From Planctomycetota bacterium (GTDB taxonomy: Bacteria; Planctomycetota; Planctomycetia; Pirellulales; UBA1268): DNA of 64,000 nt. This document shows positions 7,486 to 18,360 of this stretch, in pieces (the first letter of the stretch is position 1; each line of letters starts with the position of its first letter). The position numbers and the translations under genes were made by a program. Location: contig VGZO01000017.1 in assembly GCA_016872555.1 (NCBI GenBank), positions 1 to 64,000 on the forward strand, in the 5' to 3' direction. The notes under the pieces are model-generated. The model saw only the letters and a program-made list of their open reading frames with translations. It had not been told where the DNA came from and ran no database searches.

Positions 7486-10176
7486 TCACGGCGTGCCGAC
7501 GATCGTGGTCGTGGTGTCGTCGCCGTGGCGAACGAGGCGGAGCTGGACCGGGATCGAACGCTGCATCTCCTCGACGTGCGAGATCACGCCGACCACGCGC
7601 CCCTCCGCCCGCAGGCCCTGGAGCGCGACCAGCGCGTATTCGAGCGTCTCCGCATCGAGGGCCCCGAACCCCTCGTCGATGAACACCGTCTCCAGGCGCC
7701 GCCCCCCCTGGTGCTCCTCGGCCGTCTTCGCCAGCGCCAGCGACAGCGCCAGCGACGCCAGGAACGTCTCGCCCCCCGACAGCGTACGGGCGCCGCGGCA
7801 AGTGCCCGTCCAGTGGTCGAGGACGTCGATGTCGAGCCCCGCCGCCACGCTCCGCGTCGCCGGCTCCGCCCGCACCAGCTCATAGCGCCCGCGCGTCATC
7901 TGCCGGAGGATCACCGTCGCGTGGGCCACGACCTGCTCGAGGACCGCGCCGAGCACCCAGCGGTGCAGGCTCAGCCGCTCGACCGCGTGCGCCTGGCCGG
8001 TCACCATCTGATGGAGCCGATGGGCCGCCAGCGCCGCCGGCCCCACGCGCGCCTGGCGGGCGGCGAAATCGGCGTGGCTGGCGACGAGCGACTCGAGCCA
8101 CGACACGGTGCTCCGCGCCTGCTCGTCGGCCACGAGCGCTTCCTGCCGCTTTTCCGACAGCGCGTCATGGGCCGCGCGGAGGGCCGGCAGGTCGGGCGCG
8201 GTGCGCCCGCCGAGCCGCGTGCGGCGATCGGCGAGCACCTCGCGGGCCGTCGTTGCCTGCTGCTCGGCGCCCGTGATCTGCTTCCGCAGCGCCGCCACGT
8301 CCGCCGCCGGCCGGACCGCCTCGGCCAGCGCCCCCTCGGTGGCAAACGGCGAGGCGGCCAGCGCCGCGGCCAAGGCACACGCGGCATCGGCCGCCTGGCG
8401 GGTGAGTGTCTGCTGGCGCTCGACTGCGGCGGCGCGCCGCTCGCGGAGGAGCCGCACCTCCCCCTCGGCTGTGGCGACCTCCGCCGTGGCCGCGCTCTGG
8501 TCGGCGACGAGCCGACCGCGCCAGGCTCCCAGGTCGCCGCGTTCGCGCTGGAGCGACTCTCCCTCCGGGAGCGCGGGAAGCGCGTCGCGCGACGCCCGCG
8601 CCGCTCCCTCGCGCCCCTCGGCTTCGACCCGCGCCGCCACCGCCGCAGCCGCCGCGCTGACGAGCTGGTCGCGGCGCTGCACCGCCTTGGCCAGCGCCTC
8701 GTCGAGCGTGTCGACCGCGGCGTCGTCTGGCGCGCCGGGCTGAGGGCGCGCCGGCGCCGGATGGTGGCGGCTGCCGCACACCGGGCAGGGAGCGTCGGCC
8801 GCGAGCAGCGCCGCCAGACGGCCGGCGGCGTCGGCCGCATGCAGGCGCCGCGCCTCGCGGAGGGCGTCGGCGGCCGAGTCGGCCGTGGCACTGGCTCGCG
8901 TCGCGGCGGCCGCCGCCGTGGCTTCGGCCTCGCGCTCGATCGCGACTGCGGTGTCGGCGGCGGCAAGCGCCCGGCCGGCGGCGGCGTGCGACTCGCGGAG
9001 GGTGGCGATCGCCGCGAGCTGCTCGGCGATCACGCCGAGGCGGCGGTCGATTCCCTCGACCGCCTCGAGCGCCGTCGTGGCCGCGGCGAGCCGCCCACGC
9101 GCGACCGCTGCCACGTCGGTCGCGGCGGCGAGCCGGACGTCGGCGGTCTCGACCTCCTTCGCCGCACTTCCCACCTCGCGGTCGAGCTCGGCGCTCGCCT
9201 GCCGCAGCCGCTCGGGCTCCGCCGCCGCTTCGGCACGCACGAGCTCGTCGCGCGCGGGGCGCAGGTCGTCGAGGGCCGCGGTCGCCGCAACAAGCGCCCG
9301 CTCTGCATCGGCGACGCCACGCACCAGGGCCTCGACTTCGCCGGCGGCGCCCAGCGCCCGCGCCGAGGCGTCGTGGTCGGCCGTCACCTTGTCGAGCGCC
9401 CCTTTCGCCGCCACCGCGGCGGCGCGGCCGGTATCGAGGTCGGCGGCGAGGCGGACGGCGACGGCGGCATCGTCGAGGTCGCCGAGCCCTTCCGCGTCGG
9501 CCAGCAGCCGGCCGCGCTCGGCGGCGAGGGCCTCGAGGGCCTGCCCCGCCTCCTTGGCGCGCTTGGCCACGAGCTCCTCGAACGCCTCGTAGACGGCGGT
9601 GCCGAAGATCCGCTCGAGCAGCTCCTCGCGCACGGCCGGCGTGCTCACCAGGACGTCGCGGAACCGCCCCTGGGGGATGACGACGACGCGGCGAAACTGA
9701 CCGGCGGTAAACCCGGTGATCTCCTCGACGCGCGCCGTGACGTCGCGGACCTTGGCGGCCAGCGGCTCCCAGCGCCCCCCGCCCGCCGCGTCGTGGCGGT
9801 GGAGCGCCGCGCGGGCCGGCTCGGTGACGGGGGTCGTGCCGCGGCGCGGGGCGCGCGTGTACTGCGGGTTGCGGACGACGCGGTAGCGCGCGCCGGACAC
9901 GGAGAACTCGAGCTCGACCTCGGTGAGCTGGTCGGGCCGGGCCCGGGCCGAGCGGAGGTCGGCGCCGCTCCGGCCGTCGATCGGCCCCTGGCCGAGGCCT
10001 TCGCCCGTCGTCTCGCCGTACAGGGCGTAGCAGATCGCGTCGAGGAGCGTGGTCTTGCCGGCGCCGGTCGGCCCGGCGAGGAGAAACAGGCCGGCGGCCG
10101 AGAGCCGGTCGAAGTCGATCGTCTCGGTGCCGGCGAACGGCCCGAACCCGCTGATCGCGAGGCGCTGGAACCTCAT
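7486..10176 (-). CDS. sbcC: Exonuclease SbcCD ATPase subunit SbcC
   Basis: An 896-residue SMC/Rad50-type ATPase that partners SbcD to cut hairpin and palindromic DNA and process double-strand ends in the cytoplasm. Walker A is 'GPTGAGKTT' (35-43). Long coiled-coil arms rich in Ala, Glu and Arg occupy about 190-720. The zinc hook 'CPVCGSRHH' is near residue 463. The ABC signature 'LSGGETFLASLALSLAL' and Walker B 'VFIDEGFGALD' are near the C-terminus. The start overlaps the sbcD stop by 4 nt (ATGA), so the two are translationally coupled. The length is slightly below the ~1000 residues of E. coli SbcC, in keeping with shorter coils. The dispersed repeat begins just after the stop codon. Confidence 0.93.
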   Translation of the reverse strand: MRFQRLAISGFGPFAGTETIDFDRLSAAGLFLLAGPTGAGKTTLLDAICYALYGETTGEGLGQGPIDGRSGADLRSARARPDQLTEVELEFSVSGARYRVVRNPQYTRAPRRGTTPVTEPARAALHRHDAAGGGRWEPLAAKVRDVTARVEEITGFTAGQFRRVVVIPQGRFRDVLVSTPAVREELLERIFGTAVYEAFEELVAKRAKEAGQALEALAAERGRLLADAEGLGDLDDAAVAVRLAADLDTGRAAAVAAKGALDKVTADHDASARALGAAGEVEALVRGVADAERALVAATAALDDLRPARDELVRAEAAAEPERLRQASAELDREVGSAAKEVETADVRLAAATDVAAVARGRLAAATTALEAVEGIDRRLGVIAEQLAAIATLRESHAAAGRALAAADTAVAIEREAEATAAAAATRASATADSAADALREARRLHAADAAGRLAALLAADAPCPVCGSRHHPAPARPQPGAPDDAAVDTLDEALAKAVQRRDQLVSAAAAAVAARVEAEGREGAARASRDALPALPEGESLQRERGDLGAWRGRLVADQSAATAEVATAEGEVRLLRERRAAAVERQQTLTRQAADAACALAAALAASPFATEGALAEAVRPAADVAALRKQITGAEQQATTAREVLADRRTRLGGRTAPDLPALRAAHDALSEKRQEALVADEQARSTVSWLESLVASHADFAARQARVGPAALAAHRLHQMVTGQAHAVERLSLHRWVLGAVLEQVVAHATVILRQMTRGRYELVRAEPATRSVAAGLDIDVLDHWTGTCRGARTLSGGETFLASLALSLALAKTAEEHQGGRRLETVFIDEGFGALDAETLEYALVALQGLRAEGRVVGVISHVEEMQRSIPVQLRLVRHGDDTTTTIVGTP

Positions 10177-11318
10177 CGCTCACGCTCCGCGGCGAGCGCC
10201 TGCTCCATGCACTCCCGCGCCAGCGCCCGGACCGCGTCGCAGGCGGCGTCGGGATAGCGGTCGCCGAGGAACCGCTCGACGAAGGCGTGGGGGCTCGACC
10301 GGGCGAGGTCGTCAAGCGCGGGGCGGGCGGCGTCGGCCGGGCCGCGCGCGGGGGGCTCGACGCGGAATTCGAGCAGCAGCGGGTAGAGCGTGCGGAGGCG
10401 CTCGCGGGCGCCGGGGGGCACGATCGGGTCGACGACTTCGACGCGGATCAGGTCGCGCTGCCTGTCGGCGTCGTCGGCCGCGGCGCGGACGAGGTCGTCG
10501 AACCGGCCGCGGAGCGTGCGCATCCCGTGGAGCGCGGGAAGCGGGATCTCCTCGACGGTCACGGCGCCGGCGGCATCGAGCGCGACCAGCGCCACGGTCT
10601 TGCGCTGGTGCTCCTCGGAGAAGGAGTAGCGGGCGGGGGACCCGGCATAGCGGATCCGGCCGTCGGCCAGCGCGTGGGGCCGGTGGAGATGGCCGAGCGC
10701 CGTGTAGTGGAACGGGGCGAACAGCGCCGTGGGCACGGTGGCCACGCCGCCGACGGAGATGTCGCGCTCCGAGTCGGACGACTCGCCCCCCTGGGCGAAC
10801 AGATGGCCGACGAGCACGTGGCGGCCGCCGGCCGACGTGTCGGCACCGGCGAGCAGCGCCGCCGTCGCCGCCTCGTGCGACGCCACGTCGTCGCGCCCCG
10901 TCAGGAACCGGGCGTCGGCCGGCGTGGCGAACGGCAGCAGGTGGAACGTGACCGGCCCGTGGGCATCGGCCAGCTCGACGCGCGCCGGACGGGCACGCGG
11001 CCGGCCGGCGAGGTGGACGCCGGCCCGGCGGAAAAACTCGGTGCCGAAGTCGAGCCGGGCGCCGGAATCATGGTTGCCGGCGATCGCGATGACCGGGGCG
11101 ATCTCCCCGAGCCGGCGGAGGGCCTCGTCGAGCAGGCCGACCGCCTCCTCGCCGGGCACGGCGCGGTCGTAGAGATCGCCGGCGACGACGATCACGTCGG
11201 GGCGCGCGTCGGCCGCGATCGCGACGATCGCCTCGATCGCGTGGCGCTGCGCCGGGATCAGGTCGAGGCCGCCGAGGACCCGGCCGAGATGCCAGTCGGC
11301 GGTGTGGAGGATCCGCAT
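10173..11318 (-). CDS. sbcD: Exonuclease SbcCD nuclease subunit SbcD
   Basis: A 381-residue Mre11-type metallophosphoesterase nuclease. The two-metal motifs are intact: 'HTADWHLG' (5-12), 'GDLYDR' (47-52), 'GNHDSG' (81-86), 'LVGHLFAQGG' and 'ALGHLHRPH'. I chose the ATG at 11318 because the protein then begins with 'MRILHTADWHLG', the standard SbcD start; the frame is open further upstream but the extra sequence is Pro-rich and lies over the 3' end of the previous gene. It starts 22 nt after the cyanophycin-synthetase-like gene ends and overlaps sbcC by 4 nt, so the three probably form one transcription unit. Confidence 0.93.
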   Translation of the reverse strand: MRILHTADWHLGRVLGGLDLIPAQRHAIEAIVAIAADARPDVIVVAGDLYDRAVPGEEAVGLLDEALRRLGEIAPVIAIAGNHDSGARLDFGTEFFRRAGVHLAGRPRARPARVELADAHGPVTFHLLPFATPADARFLTGRDDVASHEAATAALLAGADTSAGGRHVLVGHLFAQGGESSDSERDISVGGVATVPTALFAPFHYTALGHLHRPHALADGRIRYAGSPARYSFSEEHQRKTVALVALDAAGAVTVEEIPLPALHGMRTLRGRFDDLVRAAADDADRQRDLIRVEVVDPIVPPGARERLRTLYPLLLEFRVEPPARGPADAARPALDDLARSSPHAFVERFLGDRYPDAACDAVRALARECMEQALAAERER

Positions 11319-11340
11319 CGCTGCGTATTCCCAACGGGCT

Positions 11341-13434
11341 TCAGGGCTGCCGGGCGGCCGACGATCCCGCGCCGGAGGCGCCGAGCCGCTCGGGATCGAC
11401 CCCGGTGGCCCAGGCGGCGGCCAGCGCGAGCAGGTGCTCGGCACCGGTGCCGGCATTCGGGACCGACCGGATCGTGCCGCAGGTGATCACGTCCACCCGT
11501 TCGCCGCTGAGGATCACCTGGCGGCCGGCACCGGAACGCGCGCCACCGACGACCACGACACGCGCGGCGCCGAGCGCCTCCCCGATCGCGCCCAGGGCCG
11601 GATGGTCGGCCGGCACGACGGCCATGCCGCGGGAGCCGAGGGCGTGGAGCAGGGCGGCGCGCTGCGGCGCCGACACGGCCCCGGCGGGAAACACCGCGAC
11701 GTCGAGCCGGCTCGTGCCCAGGCCGTCGCGCTCGGCGGCCGCGGCATGGCTGACGGCCACGCCGGCGTCGAGATCGGGATGGGCCTTGAGGGCCTCGAAC
11801 GCGGCTCCGTCGCCGGCACCGACTTTCCAATCGGGATGGCCCGCCCGCGCCACGTGGCCGCCGGCGGCGATGGCGCAGCGGAGCCCCGCGCCATCGAGCA
11901 GGGTCGCGGCCGCGCGGGCCACCGCCACGGCCCCCGGCGCCTCGGCGACGGCCACGAGCAGCATCGTGCCGTCGGCGCCGGCGGGAAACAGCGTGGCGAC
12001 GATCGCCTCGCCGACGGGGCGCGGCCGGCCATGGAGCGGGGCGACGTGCATGAAGATCCCCGGACCGGCGTTGACCTCGATCACCATCCCGCGCTGCGCC
12101 TCGAGCGGCCGGCCGATGTCTTCGGCGACGACGTCGAGCCCGGCGACGTCGAGGCCGACCGTCTTCGCGGCGAGCACGGCCCGCGCCGCGACCTCCGGGC
12201 AGACCTCGTCGGTCTCGTCGGTGATCAGGTCGCCGTTGACCTTGATCGTCACGCGCCGACCGGCCTCGGGGACGCTGTCGGGGGCGAGGCCGGAGCGCTC
12301 GAGGAGCGCCAGGGCCACCTCGTCGATCCGCATCACGCCGAGGAGATCGGTGTAGTTCTCGCCGCGGAGCGGATCGCGGTTGGCCTCGTCGACCAGCGCC
12401 GCGATCGTGCGCCGGCCGTCGCCGACGACCACGTCGTGCTGGCCGCGCGACGCGGCGACCACCGCCCCGCCGACGACCAGCAGCCGGTGGGCGACACCGG
12501 GAGCGAACTGCTCGATGATCACGCCGGCCGATTGGTCGTGGTTTTCGCGGACCGCCAGCGCGAAGGCGTCGCGCACCTGCCCGGCGCGCACGAGGCCGAA
12601 CGAGATCCCGCGGCCGTGGTTGGCGTCGCGCGGCTTGACGACGACCGGATAGCCGAGCTCGTCGGCGGCGCGGCAGGCATCCTCGGGGGTGTCGGCGACG
12701 CGCCCCAGCGGCACCGGCACGCCGACCTGCCGGAGGAGGAGCTTGGTCAGCTCCTTGTCTTGGGCGATCGACTCGGCGATCGTGCCTGTGGCGTCGGTCT
12801 CGGCCGTCCAGATCCGCCGCTGCCGGCTCCCCTCGCCGAGGCGCACGAGGCTCGCGGTGGTGACCCGGTGGGTGGGGATCGCGCGGGCCTCGGCGGCGCG
12901 GACGATGGCGCGCGTGCTCGGCCCGAGGCGGTGGGTGTCGGCGACGTCGACCGCGTCGCGGACCGCCGCGGCGACGTCGTAGGCCCGGCCGTCGGCGGCA
13001 GCGACGAGACAGCCGCGCGCCGCTTCGAGGCAGGCCAGTGCCAACCGCGGCTCCTCGAACGTGGCCGCGATCACGAATCCGGCCGGGTCGGGCTCGGCAC
13101 GACTCGCCGGGAGGAGCTCCGTCCAGGTCGCCGTCGGCGCGGTCCCGGCGGCGGCGAGAAACGTGCCCCACAGCCAGCGCAGCACGGCGGCGGCGTCACC
13201 GGCGCCGAGCAGCTCGTCGAACGCCGGGCCGGGGACCGGCGGCGATCCCTCGAACGCCATTTCGTGGGGGCGCGATTCGAGCGCGCCGCGCCAGGCCGAC
13301 AGCCTGCCGCGCGCGGCCGTGTCGGCGGCGAGCGACCAGCGCGAGAGCGCCCCCGGATCGACCTCGACTTCGAGCACCGGGAGGGAATGCCAGCGGCTCG
13401 CGCCGTCGTACCGAGTCGTCCGCCGCCATTCCAT
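11341..13434 (-). CDS. Cyanophycin synthetase-like ATP-grasp protein with a degenerate Mur-ligase domain (CphA2-like)
   Basis: A 697-residue protein with cyanophycin synthetase architecture. It has an N-terminal domain (to about 200), an ATP-grasp domain ('AQDKELTKLLL' near 225, 'GYPVVVKPRDANHGRGIS' near 262, 'VIEVNAGPGIFMH' near 452), then a C-terminal Mur-ligase-like region of about 200 residues. Where CphA1 has the ATP-binding 'GTNGKTTT', this protein reads 'AEAPGAVAV', so the second ATP site is lost. Known CphA2 enzymes likewise have a damaged Mur domain, are shorter than CphA1 and polymerise beta-aspartyl-arginine dipeptides; the same is inferred here. No cyanophycinase or CphA1 is in the window. 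The ATG at 13434 is preferred; a GTG at 13446 is the alternative. It is immediately upstream of sbcD. Confidence 0.8.
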   Translation of the reverse strand: MEWRRTTRYDGASRWHSLPVLEVEVDPGALSRWSLAADTAARGRLSAWRGALESRPHEMAFEGSPPVPGPAFDELLGAGDAAAVLRWLWGTFLAAAGTAPTATWTELLPASRAEPDPAGFVIAATFEEPRLALACLEAARGCLVAAADGRAYDVAAAVRDAVDVADTHRLGPSTRAIVRAAEARAIPTHRVTTASLVRLGEGSRQRRIWTAETDATGTIAESIAQDKELTKLLLRQVGVPVPLGRVADTPEDACRAADELGYPVVVKPRDANHGRGISFGLVRAGQVRDAFALAVRENHDQSAGVIIEQFAPGVAHRLLVVGGAVVAASRGQHDVVVGDGRRTIAALVDEANRDPLRGENYTDLLGVMRIDEVALALLERSGLAPDSVPEAGRRVTIKVNGDLITDETDEVCPEVAARAVLAAKTVGLDVAGLDVVAEDIGRPLEAQRGMVIEVNAGPGIFMHVAPLHGRPRPVGEAIVATLFPAGADGTMLLVAVAEAPGAVAVARAAATLLDGAGLRCAIAAGGHVARAGHPDWKVGAGDGAAFEALKAHPDLDAGVAVSHAAAAERDGLGTSRLDVAVFPAGAVSAPQRAALLHALGSRGMAVVPADHPALGAIGEALGAARVVVVGGARSGAGRQVILSGERVDVITCGTIRSVPNAGTGAEHLLALAAAWATGVDPERLGASGAGSSAARQP

Positions 13435-13548
13435 GAGCCGTGCCACCCCCGAGGTTCGGTCGCGAAGCCGTGTGTAGGAAAGGATCGTAGCAACAGCGGC
13501 TGGCGCGGCGGCAAGAGCGGTTCGCCGGCGCGGCGGCCCGCGGGCGAC

Positions 13549-14985
13549 TCAGGCCATGATCGCACGGATCGGTTCGCCATGGTCGATCGCCAGCCGCTTC
13601 TGCCCCGGCAGTTCGAGGCGGCGCGAGTCGAGCCCGAGGAGGGCGAGGATCGTGGCATGCACGTCGGTGACGTAGTGCCGGTCCTCGACGGCGTGGAAGC
13701 CGAGCTCGTCGGTCGCGCCATGGACGCAGCCGCCGCGGATCCCGCCGCCGGCGAGCCACACCGAGAAGGCGAACGGATGGTGGTCGCGGCCGTCGCTCCC
13801 CTGCGTGCCAGGGGTGCGGCCGAACTCGGTGGCGAACACGACGATCGTCTCGTCGAGCAGGCCGCGGCGGTGGAGGTCGGCGAGCAGGCCGCCGATCGGC
13901 CGGTCGACCGCGCGGGCGAGCTTTTCGTGGTTGGCACGCAGGCCGCCATGGGCATCCCAGGCGCCGGCGCCGCCGCCGCCGTGCTGGATCTGCACGAAGC
14001 GCACGCCGCGCTCGACGAACCGCCGGGCGGCGAGGAGCTGCAGGGCGAATTCCCGGCACTCGGGCCGATCGAGGCCGTAGAGGGCGTGCGTCTCGGCGGT
14101 CTCGGCGGCGACGTCGACGACCTCCGGCACGCTCGATTGCATCCGGAATGCGAGCTCGTAGGCCGCCGTGCGCGCCACGGTAGCGGCATCGCCGGGAAAG
14201 CCGCGCGCCGTGAGCCGATTGAGCTCGGTCACGAGGTCGAGGCCGACGGCCGCGGCCGGGGCGGGGAACGGCCGCTCGGGGCGGCCGAAGTCGAGCGGAT
14301 TGGCCGGGTCGATCCGCAGCGGGACGGCGTCGTGGGCGGGGCCGAGGTAGTGGCCGTCGCGCTTGTTCCAATACTCGCGCGTGCCGATCGAGATGAACTG
14401 CGGGAGTGCCGGGTTGAGCGAGCCAAGGCCGTAGTGGACCCAGGCGCCGAGCGTGGGCGAGGCGGGGTCGAGCATGTGCCGGCCGGTGTGAAACTGCGTC
14501 TGCGCCCCATGGTTGGAATCGGTGGTGTACATCGAGCGGACCACGGCGATCCGGTCGATCTCCGCGGCGATGCCGGGAAACCAGTCGCTGACTTCGATCC
14601 CCGATTCGCCATGGCGGCGGAAGCCGACCTGGAGCGGAAACAGGACGTTGCGCTGCTGGCCGTTGGCATCGGGCACCGGCGCCCGCTCGAGCGCCAGCTT
14701 CGCCGGGTCCTGGACCGCGGCGAACGGCGTCTCGGCGATCGTCTTGCCGGCGTGGCGCGTGATTTCGGGCTTGGGATCGAAGCTCTCCAGATGGCTCACG
14801 CCGCCGTTCATGAACAGCCAGATCACGCTCCGCGCCCTGGCCGGCGCGTGGGCCCGGCCGTCAGGGAGCCGCGTGCCGGCGGCCGGCGTGTCGCTGGCTG
14901 CTCCCGGGCGGGGCAGACCGGCCAGGAGCGCCGCCCCGGTGCCGAGGAGTCGGCGGCGGGCCTGCGGTGACGGGTGAGGAACCAT
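13549..14985 (-). CDS. DUF1501 family secreted protein
   Basis: A 478-residue protein of the DUF1501 (sulfatase-like) family that is greatly expanded in planctomycetes. The N-terminus '[15 protein letters not shown]' looks like a twin-arginine-type export signal. Family sequences include '[18 protein letters not shown]', '[10 protein letters not shown]', '[13 protein letters not shown]', '[15 protein letters not shown]', '[16 protein letters not shown]' and '[14 protein letters not shown]'-type C-terminal histidines that resemble the alkaline phosphatase/sulfatase metal site. It starts 22 nt after the PSCyt1/DUF1549/DUF1553 gene ends; this pairing is the classical planctomycete unit. The substrate is unknown. 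The ATG at 14985 was chosen for the signal peptide. Confidence 0.9.
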   Translation of the reverse strand: MVPHPSPQARRRLLGTGAALLAGLPRPGAASDTPAAGTRLPDGRAHAPARARSVIWLFMNGGVSHLESFDPKPEITRHAGKTIAETPFAAVQDPAKLALERAPVPDANGQQRNVLFPLQVGFRRHGESGIEVSDWFPGIAAEIDRIAVVRSMYTTDSNHGAQTQFHTGRHMLDPASPTLGAWVHYGLGSLNPALPQFISIGTREYWNKRDGHYLGPAHDAVPLRIDPANPLDFGRPERPFPAPAAAVGLDLVTELNRLTARGFPGDAATVARTAAYELAFRMQSSVPEVVDVAAETAETHALYGLDRPECREFALQLLAARRFVERGVRFVQIQHGGGGAGAWDAHGGLRANHEKLARAVDRPIGGLLADLHRRGLLDETIVVFATEFGRTPGTQGSDGRDHHPFAFSVWLAGGGIRGGCVHGATDELGFHAVEDRHYVTDVHATILALLGLDSRRLELPGQKRLAIDHGEPIRAIMA

Positions 14986-15007
14986 CGGGCGAGCACCTCG
15001 CGGAAGG

Positions 15008-17692
15008 TCAGCGGACGGTGACGAAGTCGGTGTGGTTGAACAGCGCCCACACCAGGTGCGCACGGGCCGGGTCGGGGGCGCTACCGCCGAGGTCGGCGGC
15101 GGGCAAGGCGCGCCACCGCGCGAGTGCGCCGAGGCACGCGGCGCGCTCGGCGCCGTCGGCCGGGCGGGCGAGGACCGTGACGAACGCCCGGTCGACGAAC
15201 GCCTCGTCGCCTCCCCCGCCGGCGGCGAGCCGGGTCGCGACGGCGGCGGCGGCGTCGTGGACGAGCGCCGCGTGGGCCAGCGCCAGCCCCTGCTGCGGCA
15301 CGACGCTCTCGTCGCGCCGATAACACTCCTTCACCGAGGCGTCGTCGAACGCCGCGAGGAGCGGATTGCGGCTGATCTCCGAGTGGGTGAAGTACAGGCT
15401 GCGGCGCCGCGACTCTCCCTGCGCGGCGGGGGCGACCGGCGGCCCACCGGGCGCGACGTCGAGCAGCCCGGCGACGGCGAGGATCGAGTCGCGCACCACC
15501 TGGGCATCGAGCCGCACCGGCTCGCGCCGCCACACCAGGCCGTTGTCGGGATCGAGCCGGGCCGCGTCGAGAAGCCCCACCGGGCTCGAGGCCATCCGGT
15601 AGGCGGCCGACGTGACGATCAGCCGATGGACATGCCGCATGCTCCAGGGCGTGCCGCCCGGGGGACCGGCCATGAATTCCGCCGCCAACCAGTCGAGCAG
15701 CTCGGGGTGCGTGGGAGGCGCGCCGCGGCGGCCGAAGTCGGTCATCGTCGCTACCAGGGGCCTTCCCATGTGGCGCGTCCACAGGTGATTGACCGCGACG
15801 CGGGGCGTGAGCGGATGGCGTGGGTCGGTGATCCACGCGGCCAGCGCCCGCCGCCGGCCGGTGCTCGTGGCGGGAAACGGGATCGGCGGGTCGTCGTGGC
15901 CCGAGTAGGTGAAGCGCGTCGGGACCCAGCGCGCTCCGGCCAGCGGCGTGAACATGTCTCCCGGCTCGTCGATCGCGGTGCGCGCCTGTTCCGCGGCGGT
16001 ACGGGCCGCCGCGAGCTTCTCGGCCGCGGCGCCCTTCTTCGCGTCGTCGGCGGCGGCATGCTGGCTCTCGGCCTCGACGACCGCGAGGTCCGCCCGGGCC
16101 GCAGCGAGCGACCGCTCGGCTCGGACGGCGGCGCGGGCCGTGGATTGGCCGGCGGCGGCGTCGGCGCCTTCCCAGGCGGCCGTCATCGCCGCACCACGGG
16201 CGACGACCGACTCGAGCGCCTCGCGCTCGACGGCGAGCCGGGCCTCGGCCAGCGGCCGGTCGGCCTCGGAAGCCTTGGCGTGGGCCTCATCGGCAGCGGC
16301 GACGCGCTTCGCCGCGGCGGCGCGATGGGCGTCGATCACCCACGGCTGCCGCGCCGGATCAGCCGCGGCAGCGGGGAGGACGACCGGCTCGATCGGCGGC
16401 AGCGGCACGCCGAACAGGTCGGGCACCCCGGGGGCCACCGGGTGATCGCGGTCGGGCCGGGCGTCGTCGCCGCGGACGAACAGGTAGGTGGCGGCATCGG
16501 GAACACCGTCGAAGACGCGCGGGATCGCGTCGCGTTCGGTATCGGGCTCGCCGGGTACGACGTCGAGCCGGACGTGGTACGGCGCGAAAAAGGCGCGAAG
16601 CGCGTAATGATCGCGCTGCCGGAGCGGGTCGTATTTGTGGTCGTGGCACTTGGCGCAGTTGAACGACATCCCAAGCAACGCCTTGCCGACATGCTCGACC
16701 GTCTCGTCGAGCCACGGCGTGCGGTTGAACAGGAACCAGTTCCGGGCGAGGAACCCGGTCGCCCGCAGCCGGGCCGGATCGAGCGGGGCCAACTCGTCGG
16801 CGGCGAGCGACAGCCGCACCATTTCGTCGTAGGGGACGTCGGCGACGAGCGACTCGACGATCCAATCGCGCCAGTGCCAGATGTGCGGCGCGCTGTTGCG
16901 GAGCTGGTCGCCGAGCCCCCACCAGTCGGAGTAGCGCCACACGTCCATCCAGTGGCGCGCCCAGCGCTGGCCGTGGCGGGGATCGGCCAGGAGGCGATCG
17001 ACGAGGCGCTCGTACCAGTCGTCGGCCGGATCGGCCAGGAGCGTGGCGAGATCCTCGGCCGACGGCGGCACGCCGACCAGATCGATGAACACACGTCGCA
17101 CCAGCACGCTCCGCGGCGCCTCGGCGGCGACCGTCGCGATGCCGCGGGCCCGCCGCGCCGCGTCGAGGAACGCATCGAGCGGATGCGCGGGGCCGGGCGG
17201 CGGCACCGGCCGGCCCACGGGACGGAAGGCCCAGTGGTCGCGGGGATCGGGCTCCGGTGCCTCGATCTCGGGCGCCGGGCAGCCGGCGAGGATCCATGCG
17301 CGCAGGGCGTCGATCTCGGCAGCCGTGAACGGTTCCCCTTCTCCCGGCGGCGGCATCCGCAGCGCGGGATCGCCGGCGGAGACGCGGTCGACGATCAGGC
17401 TCCGCTGCGGTGCCCCCCGTTCCACGGCCGGGCCACTCTGTCCGCCGGCCACCAGCGCCGCGGCCGTGTCGAGCCGAAGCCCGGCTTCTTGGCCAAGCGC
17501 CCCATGGCACGGCTGGCAGCGTTTCGCCAGAAGCGGCCGGATGGCCGTGCGATAGACCTCGAGAGCATCGCCAGCGGAGAGGGTCGAGTCAGGCTGCCTC
17601 GACTCGGGCTCGGCGGCCGGTGCTGCGCCGCAGCCCGCGAGGAAAACGCGGACAAGCAGGACGAGACCGCCAACAATCGCCGGCATCCCCAT
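15008..17692 (-). CDS. PSCyt1-DUF1549-DUF1553 planctomycete cytochrome lipoprotein
   Basis: An 894-residue protein with the planctomycete-specific series PSCyt1, PSCyt2 (DUF1549) and PSD1 (DUF1553). The N-terminus '[16 protein letters not shown]' is a lipoprotein signal with lipobox LAGC. A c-type haem motif CQPCH lies near residue 57 and '[11 protein letters not shown]' near 345. An Ala/Glu/Arg-rich coiled segment (about 490-590) separates the DUF1549 and DUF1553 parts, which include '[17 protein letters not shown]' and '[12 protein letters not shown]'. The function is unknown; it is exported and predicted to bind haem covalently, which the ResB/CcsA system at 37-42 kb could supply. It is transcribed with the DUF1501 gene. 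ATG 17692 was chosen for the lipobox; there is no clear Shine-Dalgarno sequence. Confidence 0.9.
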   Translation of the reverse strand: MGMPAIVGGLVLLVRVFLAGCGAAPAAEPESRQPDSTLSAGDALEVYRTAIRPLLAKRCQPCHGALGQEAGLRLDTAAALVAGGQSGPAVERGAPQRSLIVDRVSAGDPALRMPPPGEGEPFTAAEIDALRAWILAGCPAPEIEAPEPDPRDHWAFRPVGRPVPPPGPAHPLDAFLDAARRARGIATVAAEAPRSVLVRRVFIDLVGVPPSAEDLATLLADPADDWYERLVDRLLADPRHGQRWARHWMDVWRYSDWWGLGDQLRNSAPHIWHWRDWIVESLVADVPYDEMVRLSLAADELAPLDPARLRATGFLARNWFLFNRTPWLDETVEHVGKALLGMSFNCAKCHDHKYDPLRQRDHYALRAFFAPYHVRLDVVPGEPDTERDAIPRVFDGVPDAATYLFVRGDDARPDRDHPVAPGVPDLFGVPLPPIEPVVLPAAAADPARQPWVIDAHRAAAAKRVAAADEAHAKASEADRPLAEARLAVEREALESVVARGAAMTAAWEGADAAAGQSTARAAVRAERSLAAARADLAVVEAESQHAAADDAKKGAAAEKLAAARTAAEQARTAIDEPGDMFTPLAGARWVPTRFTYSGHDDPPIPFPATSTGRRRALAAWITDPRHPLTPRVAVNHLWTRHMGRPLVATMTDFGRRGAPPTHPELLDWLAAEFMAGPPGGTPWSMRHVHRLIVTSAAYRMASSPVGLLDAARLDPDNGLVWRREPVRLDAQVVRDSILAVAGLLDVAPGGPPVAPAAQGESRRRSLYFTHSEISRNPLLAAFDDASVKECYRRDESVVPQQGLALAHAALVHDAAAAVATRLAAGGGGDEAFVDRAFVTVLARPADGAERAACLGALARWRALPAADLGGSAPDPARAHLVWALFNHTDFVTVR

Positions 17693-18360
17693 GATCGCAG
17701 GAGGTTTGGGGAGCGGAGTTCTCGGTCGATCCGGAATTTCCGTGGGTCCTCGCGGCAGGCGCAGCCTCCGCTCGGGCTCTGCAGAGGGGGACGCCCCCCG
17801 CGCCTTTGCCCTCGCATCGACCCGCAGCCAGGGGGTGACGGGCCGATGCGAGGGCGACGGCGGAGGGGGCTTCGACGGCCCTGTCATGGGAATGCCGGGA
17901 TGTCGTCTCTTGTCGTCCACCCACAAAGATCCCGGATGGGCCGAATTGTCAACATGCTCTCGCAGCTGGAAGCTGGAGCGTTTCACCCCGGTCGAGTGAC
18001 CACGTGTGGAGCAAAACGCCCCAGTGATCAGCCAAATCCCCCTCCCCGAGCTCCCGCTGAAACACATGATCAACCGGCGCTCGAACCGCGACAAGACCCA
18101 CGGACGTCGATGATTCATCGCCAATCCGTGAGAAAGAGACCGGAATGCAACGGGGGTCCTCGACCGCTGCATCAAAAACTTTCTTTTCCGACCGCAACCG
18201 CCGATTCGGCATGGAATATGCAAATAAGTCCGGTTGTAGGTATCGAATGGGGCTGCCAGCGGATGGGCAGCAAGGAGCTGGAATGATGGCTGTGGCACCT
18301 GGTTTTGCGAGGCAGTCAGTGACCGGAATGACCGCGGGCACAATCTCGTCGTGCGGCGAC
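17693..18360. other. 668-bp divergent intergenic region
   Basis: This region separates two divergent exported-protein genes and should hold both promoters. The part near 18150-18250 is noticeably less GC-rich than its surroundings. I saw no convincing -35/-10 pair, RNA gene or repeat. Open frames that cross it are upstream extensions of the flanking genes and lack secretory starts. Confidence 0.5.

Noticed and set aside
11302-14970. Plus-strand open frame of 1222 codons (also 15032-18286 of 1084 codons)
   Set aside because: Both are antisense to the cyanophycin synthetase-like, DUF1501 and PSCyt1 genes, and their composition is that of complementary-frame translations.
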